Below the pieces are notes generated by a model. That model searched no databases. It was not told the origin of the DNA and worked only from the letters and a program-made list of their open reading frames with translations. A program made the translations under genes and the position numbers. A DNA stretch of 64,000 bases from Dasyornis broadbenti (taxonomy: Eukaryota; Chordata; Aves; Passeriformes; Dasyornithidae): positions 3,510,738 to 3,574,737 of the forward strand of contig VZRN01001317.1 of the NCBI GenBank assembly GCA_013397935.1. The letters are read 5' to 3'. This document shows positions 1-11,978 of this stretch, piece after piece. The first letter of the stretch is position 1. Each line of letters opens with the position of its first letter.

Positions 1-1679
1 CCAAGGAGCACTGACTAGGGGGTGCCCTGCTGTGCCCCCTCCTCGAGTGGGGAGGGGGAGCAGAGTGGAATTTCCCCATCAGAAAAGGAAACTGAGGCAC
101 AGTGCAGCACAGCCGCTGCCCGGAGCAAGACATAGCCACACATCACACCCCCCTCCCAGGGCAGGGTGAGGATGCTGTGTCACCTGTGAACTGCAGCTGG
201 GCATATGCGGGTGCCCCAGGACACTCAGGTTTGTTGTGAGGATGTGAGAAAACATTTTCTCCCCGTTAGGCCCATCTGGGATCTGTGGGGGGGATGATAC
301 ACATCATCCTGTGTCAGCACTGCTCCAGCCCATGCAAAGCTGCTGGGCAGGGGCTGAGCAGGGTGCTGGCACTGCAGGGAGTAGGCAGGGGTCTGTCCCC
401 CAAGCCCCAGGGCTGGCCTGTGATCCCCCCCCCACCCACACCAGGCCCTACTTACCAGTCCCTCCTTCTGAAGAGGCTCGGAGAGTATGGTGGCTGGAAG
501 GCCATGCTGCCCTGTGACCCCGTTCCGGTCCCTCTGTTCCCAGCAGCAATGCCAGCTCTGCCTGTGGCTGCGTCCCCCTAGCTTGCAATGGCAGAGACAG
601 CCTTGGTGTTGGCCGCATCCAGGGGCTGCAGGCACGGGGTAAACATGCTGGGGGATGACCTCAGCTGCACTCAATTGGCCCTTTCAAGGCCAATGGCCAG
701 TGTGCAGTCCCAAGCTGCGCGGGTGCCCCCCTCCACAGGGAGATGAAAGGCCACTGTGTGCACTTGTCCCCAGAGTGGCTGGTGGTGGGCTTGGTGGCAG
801 TCTCTGGGATAGTTTTGTCCTCTTGCTGGGACAAGTCCAGACCGCCCACACTAGGGGTCCCTTGACTCAGTTTCCCACTGAAGCTCATGGAGCGTGCTGG
901 TTTTGTTGTGGAGAGGACGGGAGAGATGGGGAGAGCAATTTCTCCCACAGTTGTGCCACCTTCTGTCTTTTACAGAGAGGTGTCAGCAGCAGGGCAATGG
1001 GGTGGGCAGACCCCAGCCTGCCCCCAGCCCTGGCAGCTGTGCCTGTTTTCTCATCTCCTGTGATATGGCCCCCCTAGTCCTGGCTCAGCTTCCTTCCCAA
1101 AGGAAGCCCTAAATCAATAGTGGCAGGGATCAAGGGTTCCAGAATGGGCAGACCAGAGCCTGGCTGGTCATCCTTGTCTCACATCTTGAGGTTCCCAGTT
1201 CCTGCCTGGTCCCTTCCTGATTGAGCACTCAGCCACCAAAGACTGAGGGGAAAACCCAAGATTTCTGCAGCTGCTGGAGTGAAGCTGGAAAACACTTTGG
1301 GGGTAGATTGCTTCAGCCCTGTCACCTCCAATATTTTTCCCATGGAGCTGGGACTATTGAAAAAATAAACCGGAGTAAGTCACTGGTTTCCCTGCAGTCC
1401 CCCTAGGTCCTTCCACCCAGCCCTGCCCAGATTGCTGCCAGGGGCATGGGCTCCTCACTCTGAGACTGGGCAGGATGCTGTTGGCCTTCGAGAGGCTGCA
1501 GTGAGTGATGCTCTGGAAAGATGAAGAAGCAGAAGTTTCTTTCCTGGCACTCAATAAATGAGGGATCCCTATATAGCCTGTGGCCAGGGAAGGTCAGGCT
1601 GGGCAGGGAGCTGCAGCCCCACCCTCACGTGTGGGACAGGGCTCCTGATGGTGTCGCTGGGCACACACAATCACAGCAC

Positions 1680-1870
1680 ACCTTGCAGCCTCTACAAAGC
1701 AAGTCCTGCCTGCACATGCATGTGTACACACTGCACACCCACACCTCCACACCCCCTGCACACACTTGTGTGTTTGCAGCCCACATGAGTGTGTGCCCTG
1801 CACAGAGGGGCACACCCTGCACACGCATGTGCACATCATTGTACCCTGCTCGCACACATGTGCAAGCATA
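1680..1870. repeat. CA-rich degenerate low-complexity tract
   Basis: Repeated CACAC and CACATGCA-like words fill this stretch without a fixed period. It resembles a decayed microsatellite, and alternating purine-pyrimidine DNA of this kind can adopt Z-form. It explains the Cys/His/Thr-rich open frames seen on both strands here. Confidence 0.7.
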
Positions 1871-1885
1871 TTAGTTTAGTACCTA

Positions 1886-1941
1886 GAGCTGATGATCTTG
1901 GGGATCTTTTCCAACCTGAAAGCCTCTATAACCCTGTGACG
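1886..1941 (+). mobile_element. CR1 LINE 3'-end fragment
   Basis: The sequence carries the CR1 tail signature: GATGATCTTGGGGATC, then TTTTCCAACCTGAAAG, then a decayed form of the ATTCTATGA terminal repeat. It is the short 5'-truncated form typical of avian CR1 copies. The 5' boundary is approximate. Confidence 0.8.
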
Positions 1942-4900
1942 CACACTTTGTGTGCCAAACAAATGCCACTGTTCTGCGTGCAGATGCATGTGCGCTGCCA
2001 GCACCCCCTGCACATGCTGCCCTGACTCACAGCTGATGCATGGCCCAGCCTGCACTCCCGGTGTCAGTGGCACGGCACAGGCCAACTTCACAGGCTCCTG
2101 CACAGCAGGAAGGCACCCCCAGCTTGTGGGTGTCACCTGCAGCCCTGCTGGCACCTCCATAGTGGGAGCAGCATCTCCCAGCTCTGCTGAATCCTGCTTT
2201 GTGCCAGCTCTCACCAGGAGCCCCTCTGAGCTGCTCCAATGCCCCCACAGCAGCAGGGTCCTACACAGGGGCTCCCTTTGCACCCCAAGTGCTGGTGGGG
2301 CACTTTCCCAGCACACCACAGCCCTGGCCTTGCCAGGCTGCTGGCAGCCGCCTCCTCTCCCACCACCTGCAGAGCAGGGTGGACAACATACCACCTTGCT
2401 CTTCCTAAAGAGCAGGGGGCCACGGACTCGCAGTTACCCTGTGGCACCAGAGGCCACAGTGATGAGCGCTTGGAGCAGGCTGGGCAAGAGGAGCCAGCGG
2501 TGTGAACTGCATCTCCGAGGCAGCAGCATGGCAGCTCCGTTATCTACACACAGTGACAGGAGGTTCGTCAGGCTGTGCCTGGCTCGTGCCTGTGGTTATT
2601 TTGGTAACAGTGACAGCAGCCACAATACAGGGTAATTGTGACACTAATTGTTGTGCTCTCTGGGGGGGAAAAAAGCACCCGTAGCTGTCATTGAGCAGCG
2701 AGGGGAGGTGGTGACACCAGCCAATAATAATATCACACCAGCAGTGGCCCTGTAGGACACCCCAAAGCTGCCAACAGGGTACACAGCCTGTGCCTCAGCC
2801 CAGAAGATGCCAGCCCTCCTAGTGGGTGACATTAAGTGACAATCTCCTCCTCAGCAAGGGGACTTGGGAGTTCTGCAGCGCCCCCAGGGCTCTGCCAGGC
2901 TGGAGCAAGGGGTGATAGGGAGCACAATGAGGGGATTATATCTTGCTGCCTGGTACTCCATACCTGCAGAGTGCTGTGGGTCAGGGGACATGCCCTCTCC
3001 CCATGGCCCCAGGGCCAAGATGTGCTGTTGTACTGAGCCCTATGTGTTGGACCTGCACCAGGCACTGCAGTGCCCCACACCAAAGGATGCTCCTGTCCTA
3101 GAAGTGGCCGGTGGAGCCAGAGGGATGGTTGGGGCTTCAGGAGCAGCCCTGGTTCCCCAGACTTGGCTCTCCCCCTGCTCCAAGCTGTGCTCATGGCTCC
3201 CTGGCAGCATTCCTGGCTTGCTCTCTCCCAAGGACTCAGCTCAATGGGAGGAAGGCCCTTCAGAGGGTCTGAGGCGTGGGAAATGTTTATAGCCTGGCCT
3301 CGGAGACACTGGAGAGCAAACTGGGAAAGGCGCAGAGCCAAGGCTGCCCAGGCTGCTCTGCAGAGCCAGATCTCCCGCTCCAAGGGTCAGAGCAGAGTGG
3401 GAGAGGAAAAGCCACTGTTTGCAAACACACAGCTAAGAAAACTCTGCCTGTCACAGCCCAAAATCCTGCAAGGGTGGTGGTGCCAGCCAAGGGACTGGTG
3501 ATGCCAGCACCAGGGCTAGCCGTGCCCTGCAGGAACAGAGAGAAGGGTGGCTGGGGTCACTGGTGATGGCTGGGGCCTGTGGGAGCCTACAGCAGGAAGG
3601 GCTGGGTGTGGGACAGAGCTGAGGAGCTCCAGGTCCTGTCCGGCAGCTCTATCCCAGTTCTGGGAAATGAGAGGTAATGCCAGGGGCTGCCCATGGGCAA
3701 ACAGGCAGCTGAGTCATGTTCCATGCCAATCCCAGCATCCTGAACAGCAACTGCCTGCCCTATGGCACTGGCATGGGGCTGTTGTGCCAGTCCCAAGGGC
3801 TGCGGGCCTCGCACTGCTGGACCACACCAGTTGTCCAGCTCTTGGTTTCCTCCTCCTGGAGACTCCCTGGCTGAGCTGCTCCCTGAGGCCTGGCACTACC
3901 CCCCGGCTCAGCTGGTGCCTTCCAGGAGCTGCATGGGCCATGCAGAAGCCCCATGAAACCAGGAGCTCTGTGACATGGGGACCCAGGTCATGCCCATCAG
4001 AGCCTTGGAGGGGTCATAAATCCTCCAACCCAGGACATGTGCTGCTCCAGAGCAGTGGATAACCACTCTTGGGCACAGCTGGAAGTGCCTGGGTAGGGAT
4101 GTACCTCCTGCCTGCAGAGCTGGTGCTGCTGGCCTTGCCTGGTCCCAGTCCCAAGCCAGGGGATACCAGAGTCACATGTGGCCTGCACAGAGGTGGTGGC
4201 CTCTGTCATGCCGAGGAAGCCCAGGGAGGGTTTCAGTGAGGGAAGACTGGAGGGGAACCTGCCTTCGGGAAGGCTGTCAGGGAACATGTCTTCCTTCCCT
4301 CCATGCCCAATGGAGGCAGAGTGAGCTCTCTGTCCATGGGCAGGGGACACAGGTGACCTGCCCTGCCAGGCAGCAGGCATGGGCAGGGATTGTGTTGTGG
4401 AGACTCCTCCAACCTGTCAGGCTGGAGGCAGTGTGGGGTGGTGGAGGGAGCCCTGGCAGGCTCCTGTGTCCAGCTGTGGGGCTGCCTGCTTCCTCCGATA
4501 AAGGTACTTGGCTGTACTCCCAGTTCTGTTTTTTTCTAGCACGCGAATGCACACCCTCAAGCCAGCCTGCTGAGAGCTGCAATTTTTCTTTAACTTTGTC
4601 ACCAGGCCCTCTTCTTCCTCCTGTGCCCCGTGCAGCAGTCGCCTCCCAGCAGTAGTGTGAGGAGGGGAGGTCAGAGAGGACCCAGTTCCAGCCAAGCCCT
4701 TCTCACCATGCAGGAAGTCCCCAGAGTCATGGCTTCCCCAGGCATGCTGGGGTAGGAAAGGAAGAGGAAAAAGGGCTCATCTGGTTGTTACCAGTCCTGG
4801 TGTGGCCAAATATCTCACCTTGCTGGTGTTTGTCAACACCAGTCCCATGCTGCCACCAAACCAGTTCAGGTGCCTTGGTGGGTGCCCTGTCAGGGGCTGT

Positions 4901-5599
4901 GGGGCACCCTTGCACCTCACCACTCCCCACAAAGGGTGCTACAGCTGCTGAATGCAGGGGTGAGGGTGCCAGGTGTGGCACAGCCCAGGGAAAACCCCGC
5001 AGCTTTCTTTGAGCATCGTGCCTGGATGCTCATCCCCTCTTGGGGGAGTGCAGCTAACCCCCACCACGCTATGTGCTCCCATGAGCCAGGGATGCCTAGC
5101 CCCAGGGAGGATGGCAGGCTGAGCCCTCGGCAGAGCTTTAATCTACAAATCTGTCTGCAGAGCAAAGTGTTTCACACCCACAGGCCTGGGCTGGAGTCCT
5201 GTCATTGAACTCGGTGTTATCGCCTCCTGGTTACCCGTGCCCTGCCCTCGGGCTCCTGCCAGCCATAGCTCTGAACTCCAGAACTGTCCTTTCTTCTTAG
5301 CTTACTGTGTCATCCTGGACAGCCCCTGCTGGATCAACCCCAAATCCTGGCTTCCCTTTTCTGGTCCGGGGAGTGGGAATAGAGCATAGGTGGTTGTGAC
5401 CCTGAATGGACACCCCCCACAGCACGAGGGCCGTGCAGTGCCCTTGAACCGCACAACAGGTAGGCAGGGGGCTGCCAGCCTGGGTTCTGCCTCCCCCAGC
5501 CCCTCCCTCAGCTTTGCAGGGATCCCCAGCCCGAGAGAGGAACCCCAAAGCAGGGCCTCTGGCATCCTCCAAAAACAATCCCAGGCCCCTTTTCAGGCA

Positions 5600-5790
5600 G
5601 GAGCGGGCCCTCCGGAGCCCTGCTGGGCGCTGGCAGCTGCTGCCCTGCGGCGTGCGGGAGTGCCCGCTCGCTAATTGGGAGGCAGCTCGTTATGTAATGA
5701 GGACGGAGGCAGGGGAGCTGCGAGAGCTGTGCAGCGCACCCCTCGCTACCCAAATCTGCTCTTCCAGCCCAGAATAAGCCCTGTTTATGG
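5600..5790. promoter_or_regulatory. Candidate intronic regulatory element
   Basis: This CpG-containing island includes a CTAATTG homeobox-type core, a GCTCGTTATGTAATGAGG block and E-box-like CAGCTG words, in an intron otherwise poor in such combinations. It reads like a conserved non-coding element, but conservation was not tested. A role as a TSC22D3 enhancer is inference from position only. Confidence 0.25.
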
Positions 5791-6049
5791 AACCCCTCAA
5801 GCCCTTCACTGGCCCCTTTCACAGGTGCCGGAGCCTGGTGCTCTCCTGCCTGGCCAAATGCCTGGGGGGGCCCAGCAGGAGCCCCAGCAGCCCCACAGTG
5901 TCTGAAGGGCAGCTGGACCCCTTTGGGGGAACGAAGCCCAGACAGACCTGACCTGGCAGGGGCTGGGGGGCAGAGGAGCTGTGCTCAGCTGGTGCATGAG
6001 CCAGCACCCGCAGGAGGTCAGGCAAGGACATGTAGGGAGGCATAGCTTC

Positions 6050-6190
6050 AGCAGAGATGGTTATTAATACCCCGCCTGGCCTTTGCAAGGAATCCCGGGC
6101 ATTTCAAATCAGGGACCTTCACTGAAACCCTGCCGTCGCTGACATTTCAGAACAATAACAACGTGAAAGACAATCAGTTGCTGGCAGGAT
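6050..6190. promoter_or_regulatory. Candidate intronic regulatory element
   Basis: The stretch contains TTATTAATACC, AACAATAACAACG and GACAATCAG, which look like HNF1/homeobox and SOX-type sites, within non-repetitive sequence. One AGAACA half-site, the glucocorticoid-receptor half motif, lies near 6150, but no full palindrome is present. Function is inferred from texture only. Confidence 0.22.
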
Positions 6191-6705
6191 GTGTACCTGT
6201 GGCTTTGCTGTGGCTTTCTCTGTGCCTGACCTCAGTGGCCAGCCCTCACCTTGTTTGTGCCAACACTTGGGGACAATCTGAGACCATTCCCTGCCTCCAA
6301 ACTACCCGGAGCAGTCCTGCTCCATTTCAAAGGGTATCGCTGTGATGGTCTCACTAGAGGACATAGAAATATCTTATCCCGCCCCACAGCATCTGCCACC
6401 TTCTGCCAGCCCGGACAGCGCTGTCATCCCCAGGGAATTGCAGGTGGGGGTGGCAAGGACTGGATCCCACTCTGACCCTGGAGTCTGGAGGGCCTAGAGC
6501 TTCTCTGCCACCAGAGTCATTCTGCAGCAAAAGCCCCCTCAAATATATATATATAACTCAGCACACAGACAGAGGATGATCTCCTGTCCCAAAGCCAGCC
6601 ATTGCAGCACCTGGATAAATATAACTCAGAGCTCATTTGCAAAGCATCGGGATGGGTTGTAGCCTCTGTCGCGTCTCCAGCCCTCATCCCCCACACATGC
6701 CCTGG

Positions 6706-6767
6706 GATAAAGTTGGAGATGATGATCTCAGAAGTCTTTTCCAACCTAACGGATTCTCTGATTCTCC
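6706..6767 (+). mobile_element. CR1 LINE 3'-end fragment
   Basis: GTTGGAGATGATGATCTCAG, AGTCTTTTCCAACCTAAC and GATTCTCTGATTCT match the last ~60 bases of avian CR1, including the 8-bp terminal repeat. The copy is heavily 5' truncated, and the left boundary is approximate. Confidence 0.85.
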
Positions 6768-9700
6768 ACCCTCTACCAAGAGGGTCTCAGTCCTTCCCAA
6801 GGGCAGGATCCACCTGGAGCCTCACTTGCCTTGGCAGTCTGCATAAAGTACACAGACCCATGCATGGTCACGTCCCCTGGGTACACACACAGCTGCCAGG
6901 CTCTGACAAAATATATCTCGAGCCTTTCCAAGCCCTTTGGTCCCATGCAGGTCACGGTGCTCCCCCAAAGCAGAGAGTCAGCTTTAATCCTCTTTGTGCT
7001 GGGCACTGGCTGGGGAGATGGTGTTGGGTCACAGCAGAGACCATCCAGGATCAGGCCATGTCTCAGCAGGAAGGGAAAGTGTGATGCTGGAGGGAGGGGG
7101 CATGATGCTGGGATCAGGGTAGATTCCTGCAGCCTCCCTCAGCTCCAATCTCTTTCTCACCTTTACAGTTCAAAACTGGAAAAAATTCCTGGCCAGCCTT
7201 TTCCCCAAACAGCCATGCTGCCATCGCTGCCTGACCTTGGGACACCTACTCCTGCCTGGCAGATGGGTAGTGCTGGAGAATCCCCAGGGAACCAAGATGA
7301 CAGGCTCCTGAGAAGATGACGTTTGCATCACCAGACTGACTCAGTTGTGCCAGCCCCCTTGGCCATAGCCCTGTGATCAGGGGCAAATGGTTCCCTCCCA
7401 AAGGGCTAGAGTGGCTGAGCAGGGCTCTCCTGTTCTTCAGGGAATGTTGGGAATATCCTTCTGGAGGGAGCTGGGCCTTGCAGGAGCAGGCAGGGACAGG
7501 CACAGTGCATGGTGTGGCACGTGTTGCTGCCAGCCCTGCTGAGCCATGCTGAACCCAGTGTGCTGTGGCAGAGCCCCTGTGAGCCTGGTCTGCTGGGACA
7601 CGAGCCCCAAGTGTGCTGGGTCATGGGCTGGGGGTCCCAAGGTGGATGCCCATGATGGAGAGACCACAGCAGGCTCAGCCGGCTGCCTGCCTGACATCTT
7701 CCTGATGGTGGGAGGATTTGGGTACACCAAGGTCAGCACCTCCCAGCAGTACAAGCTACTCCTGTCACAAACAAAATCTCCCCAGAACCTCGGTGGTGTG
7801 CAGGGCTTGCAACCAGTGCTGCAGGCCACAGGTCAGGCCATGTGCAGCTCTGTCCTGTGGGGGCAAAGCAAATTAAGCCCTGGTGCATAATTGTGGAGGG
7901 CAGTGGGGGTTCTTCTGGCCCCCTCCCTGGCAGAGCTGTCCCAGAACCAGAAGAAGGAGAGCAGGATAGCTTGGTCCCACACCCACACCTCCCTCATACT
8001 CACTGGTGGCCCCTCTCCCCATCAATGTGTCCTTGTTGCTCCAGCCCACTCAGCCAGCTGGAATGCTTGCCCTGGCCCTGCTGCCCCGGGATGCCCTTTA
8101 TGCCCTGGCTCCTCTCCTCCTGCATTGCTGCTGCAAAGTGACACCTGATAGATGGGAACAAGTGGTGCTGTCACACAAATGCCACCCTGGTACTGCTGCC
8201 CAGGGAGCTCTTGCTTGCAGGCCTAACCTTACAGTGGGAAAGACAGTGCCGCCCTGCTTTGCCCAAATTCATGCTTCCCCCAGCCCCTCACACAGCACTG
8301 CCCTGCCTCCCTGTGACTCCCTTGGCTTGCCCAGGCCTGGGAGAAGGTTGCCCCCAGCCCCTTTCATGGCTCAGGGCAAAGGATGGGTCATTGCCCACCC
8401 TGTTGGATGGAGCAGCAGGTCTGGCAGTGCCTGGAGATGATCTGGCTATGCAGAGATGTCCCCACATAGCCCAGAGCAGGATGGGCACAGGCTGGTCAGG
8501 CTGCTAGGTGTTGCCCAGGAGAGGCTGGGCAGGAGTGCTGGCATGGTTGGCCCATGTGGGCAAGAAGGCTCACACCTCCTCTCTCCACTCAGAGCCAGGC
8601 GGGGCCCCACTTCGATCACATGGCAGCACATACCCGAGTGCTGCTCCCCCTGCAGTGCTGACCTCCTCCCACACCACTGGCTCCTCTCACCCCACTGGCC
8701 CAGGGAAAGGGGCCACAAGGTCATGGGCCTGCTCTCTCCCTGGCCAACACTCGACTGGGCTTGTGCCTGGCTCTGGGATGGGCCATCTTGGGATAACACT
8801 AGCATCACAGAGGGATGGCAAAGACCTTTCTGCCCACTTCATTGGCACCTTCAGGGAGAAGGTGTGCCCAGCCAGGGTGGTGACAGCTGTCTTCCCTGTG
8901 CCTGGTGCTTCCATGTGAGCTTGGTCCCTTGGCACTGCTGAGATTTCCCTAGAGAGCAGTTTGTGACGCCCTGTGTGAGGACATAGTGGGGAGAAGCCCT
9001 TTCCAGACAGGATCCCATGCACTCCTGGAACAGCAGGGCTTTCTGCAGGAGCATCAGCCCTGGAGGCAATTGGTCCATAGAATTCCTGCCTTGTGCATGC
9101 CTGACAACATCCCTGCTGTGAGCAAAGGGTATGGAGAGCCTGACAGGGACCACCCACCCAGGGAAACCCCCAGTGACAGCTTGGACATGCTGAAATGTGT
9201 GTTGTCTGAGATGCCTAGCACTGATCTGACCCTGACTGAGTCGTCTCCAGCGAGCCCCAGAGCCAGACTCAGCTCTGGGTTCAGCAGCTTGGGGATCCCA
9301 TGCTGTCCTGGACATCAGCCACACAGGAGCATGTGTATCCACGCGACTTTCCCCTCCTCCCATGTTGCTGTAGGAGCACATCAGCCAAAACAAGGGGTAC
9401 CAAATGGTTTGGCTTCCCTGGTGCCAGCACAGGGTTCCCTTATCAGGCATGTTATCGGGGTGTTCCTCTGGCACCCACAATCCTCCACTGTGTATGCTAT
9501 CTCCTCTTGGATGTGTTGGCTCATTCCCCAGAAGGAGAAAGTTCAGGCTGGAGCAAAACAACTGCAAACACAGGTGTGGGCACACCTGGCTCCAGTGCCT
9601 GGGGCAATGCACCCGGCTCCCGCACGCTGTGCCACCTAGGGGTGAAGGGAGATCACCCAGGCAGCCTTCAGACCAAGGTGCCTGGACACTGGGTGTGATA

Positions 9701-9999
9701 GAAGGACATAGCTTTGCACCACGCCATAGCACAGCCTGTCATAAACACAATGCCTGGAGTCTCTTGGGACACCTCACACAACAGGGCATGGAAGACAGGC
9801 AGCAAGGAGTGCTAATGGGCATTGACGAGGAGAAATCCTTGTCCCCTGGCATCTCTGCTCACTTCCTACCTCACCAGGAGCACCAGAGGTCCTGCTCCAG
9901 CAGGGATGAATTCGAAAGCAGCATGCTGTGCCCATATCAGTGGCCTCTGACTCACAGGCACTGTCACTGACTGCCCCAGTGAGCAGCCCAGGTGCTCGG

Positions 10000-10720
10000 C
10001 TCTGACCCCAGCCCTGGCAGCCCGTGCTGGGGACAGCGTCTCGCTACCCCCTTTCACCCACGGTGCCAACTTGCTGCAGCCTTCCAGGGAGGAGAGAAAC
10101 CTCTCGTTCCTGTTCCTTCCCGGCTGGGTAGGTTCACTGCTCCCCGTACGGGCCAGGTACCGGCGCCTTGGCGGGTGTCCCAGCTCCTCCCTTCCCACCT
10201 GAGCGGCAGCTCGGCGTTATGTAAGTGCAGGAAGAGCGTCTCCGTCAATGCCGGCTCGAGGCAGCAGCCTCTCGGCGTCAGACGCTGGCTGGGCGAGGAG
10301 GCGGGCACACACCGGGGTGGCTCACACGCGTGGGGCAGCCACGTGTGATCCCACCCGCCTCCCGCTCCGGGCGAGGGGAGGCTCGCTCGCCTGCCCACCC
10401 GCGCACAGCCCAGGAGCACGCCCATGGTGCATGTGCGTGTGGGGTGGGAAGGGGATGGCGAGGTGTCTGTGAACGCGTGGGTGCTGCTTCCCTGCGCATT
10501 ACCCCCGCACGGCGGAACAGCAAGCTCCAGAGTCGCTGCCTGCCGTGCCAGCCATGCAGACACCTGTACCTGACGCACTGATGGGCCACAGGTCCCCTCA
10601 GCCCTGCGGGGGGTGGATGTGTCCCACCTGATGAAGACACTGGCACCTGCGGCGCTACTGGCCCAGCTCGGCTCTCCCAGGCCGAACTGGGGAGACCCAG
10701 ACCTGCTAGCCCCAGACCCA
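10000..10720. promoter_or_regulatory. Secondary CpG cluster inside intron 1
   Basis: CpG density rises again about 1-1.6 kb downstream of the coding exon. A plus-strand consensus donor (TTAT|GTAAGT, GT at 10221) lies within it. It may be the shore of the exon-1 island, an alternative promoter, or the start of an antisense transcript; the sequence alone does not decide. Confidence 0.3.
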
Positions 10721-11648
10721 GACTGCTCCCCCACCGGGTGTCACTGGCTCTCTCTGTCACCAGAGCCAGCCCCACATAGCGCCACTGCAGGACCTGAGAC
10801 AGCTCTGTCCACTCCGCCTCTGGGATTCACCTGATCAGGGCTAGCAAGCCCGCGGAGTGGTAGCCCCTGGGACCTCCTGTTCAGTCTCCTCTTTCCTCAC
10901 TGCTAGAGCAGGGGAGCAGGGCTGACCCCGCAGTCCTGCCTCCCCCAGCCCGCCAGGGATGGGATGGGAGCAGACCCCAGGGGCACAGGTAGCCTGGCCA
11001 GAGCAGCCTTGAGACCAGCAGACGCAGGACAGAGCCACTTTCCAGGGACGGGAAATACCACTCTGGGCCAAACGTGTCTCCACTCAATTTACTCCGGGGA
11101 GAGCCAGGGGAGCTGCCGAAAGGGCAGGACCTGGCACTGGGACTCTCGGGCTCCCTACCCAGGCTCTCACTGACGCTCAAGATGGCTTTCGAGGTAGCAC
11201 AGCTGTTTCCCAAGGAACCTGCTGCGCTCTCCACGCAGGATGGAGCCGATGCCTGTCTGAGGCTGGACACTATCCATGCCCCTGCGGGCACTGTCTGTGT
11301 GGACAGAGGTAGCCAAGGAGATGAGCACTGAGTCCAGCGGCCAAGACACACAGCTGGGGGCTGTTGTCACTGCCCGGCAGACACAGGGCACCACAAGACG
11401 GGCACGGCGGGCATGGCGGAGCAGAGCCACCCAGATTCGCACCCAGGGATGGGCTGGCACCACGTATGGGCTCCGTGCCAGACGCGGCCACTCGTGCCTC
11501 TCCCCACCCAGATCCCACCGGCGCTGACACCTCCCAGCCCCGGGGTCACACAAGCCCCGCTCTCTTGCCAGCCCTACACCGCTGTCAGCTCCGAGCCCAC
11601 TGCCCCGGGGCGCCCGGTAACCGGCAGCTCCCGGGCTCCTGGCGGTGA

Positions 11649-11655
11649 CACCCAC
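11649..11655 (-). other. TSC22D3: Splice donor of TSC22D3 long-isoform exon 1
   Basis: Read on the minus strand the exon ends CCACAG and the intron starts GTGGGTG. The donor leaves a phase-2 junction (two bases of a codon), matching the AG|C split before the shared SASGAS-type exon in other vertebrate TSC22D3 genes. The partner acceptor is not visible in the remaining 11.6 kb to the left. Confidence 0.85.
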
Positions 11656-11978
11656 CTGTGGAAGAGGAGGAGGATGGAGAGCAGGGTCTGGTCGATGTTC
11701 CTGTTGCAGATGCCCTGGTTGAAGAGGTAGCAGGGGTCCCGCACGACGGGCTCCAGCGAGTCCTGGCGCATGATGGAGCTCAGCTTGTCGGTGTTGAGGT
11801 TCTGTCGGACCAACTGCTCCCGCAACTGCCGGAAGCTGCTCACGGTGGGGCTCCCCGGGTTGTTGTTCTCGCCCCCGGCCCCCTCCTCCAGCCCGCTCCG
11901 GTTGGCCAGGTCCAGACAGCAGCTGCAACAGTCCAGCCCTACGGGCGACCGGCACTCCTCCGTGGGCGACGAGGACAT
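11656..11978 (-). CDS. TSC22D3: TSC22D3 (GILZ), first coding exon of the long isoform
   Basis: This exon encodes the N-terminal 107 residues plus two bases of the next codon of the long isoform of TSC22 domain family member 3. TSC22D3 is a glucocorticoid-induced leucine-zipper regulator that acts by binding transcription and signalling proteins. The translation carries the family's Cys-rich opening (CRSPVGLDCC, then another CC pair; Cys 9, 17, 18, 20 and 21), the GENNNPGSPTVS stretch (residues 36-47), NLNTDKL (60-66), SIMRQDSLEPV (68-78) and GICNRNIDQT (89-98), and it ends SILLLFH. The exon stops after CAC AG at a GTGGGT donor, the phase and place expected before the shared zipper exon. I chose the ATG at 11978 because the mammalian long isoform starts a similar distance before CRSPVGLDCC and a G sits at -3. 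The frame stays open upstream into the gap. No zipper or TSC box is encoded here; those exons lie beyond the left edge. Several positions differ from the human sequence as I recall it, fitting an avian orthologue. Confidence 0.92.

Larger units (their letters stand above)
1..11655 (-). other. TSC22D3: Intron 1 (partial) of the TSC22D3 long transcript
   Basis: All sequence left of the donor at 11655 is intron of the long transcript. I looked on the minus strand for the shared zipper exon and for the short-isoform first exon and saw neither. The stretch is mostly unique, moderately GC-rich sequence with CA-rich low complexity at 1.68-1.87 kb, CR1 tails near 1.9 and 6.7 kb, candidate regulatory islands at 5.6-5.8 and 6.05-6.19 kb, and a CpG cluster at 10.0-10.7 kb. 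The many open frames here are GC-driven and match no recognised protein. Confidence 0.75.

Noticed and set aside
1952..2635. 227-codon plus-strand open frame
   Set aside because: Ser/Pro/Thr-rich chance frame beside a CR1 tail, with no family match.
8851..9732. 293-codon minus-strand open frame in intron 1
   Set aside because: It lies in the intron, overlaps long frames on the other strand and matches no known family.
1..11655. Zipper exon and short-isoform first exon of TSC22D3
   Set aside because: Neither the zipper sequence nor the short-isoform N-terminus could be found on the minus strand; they must lie left of the window.
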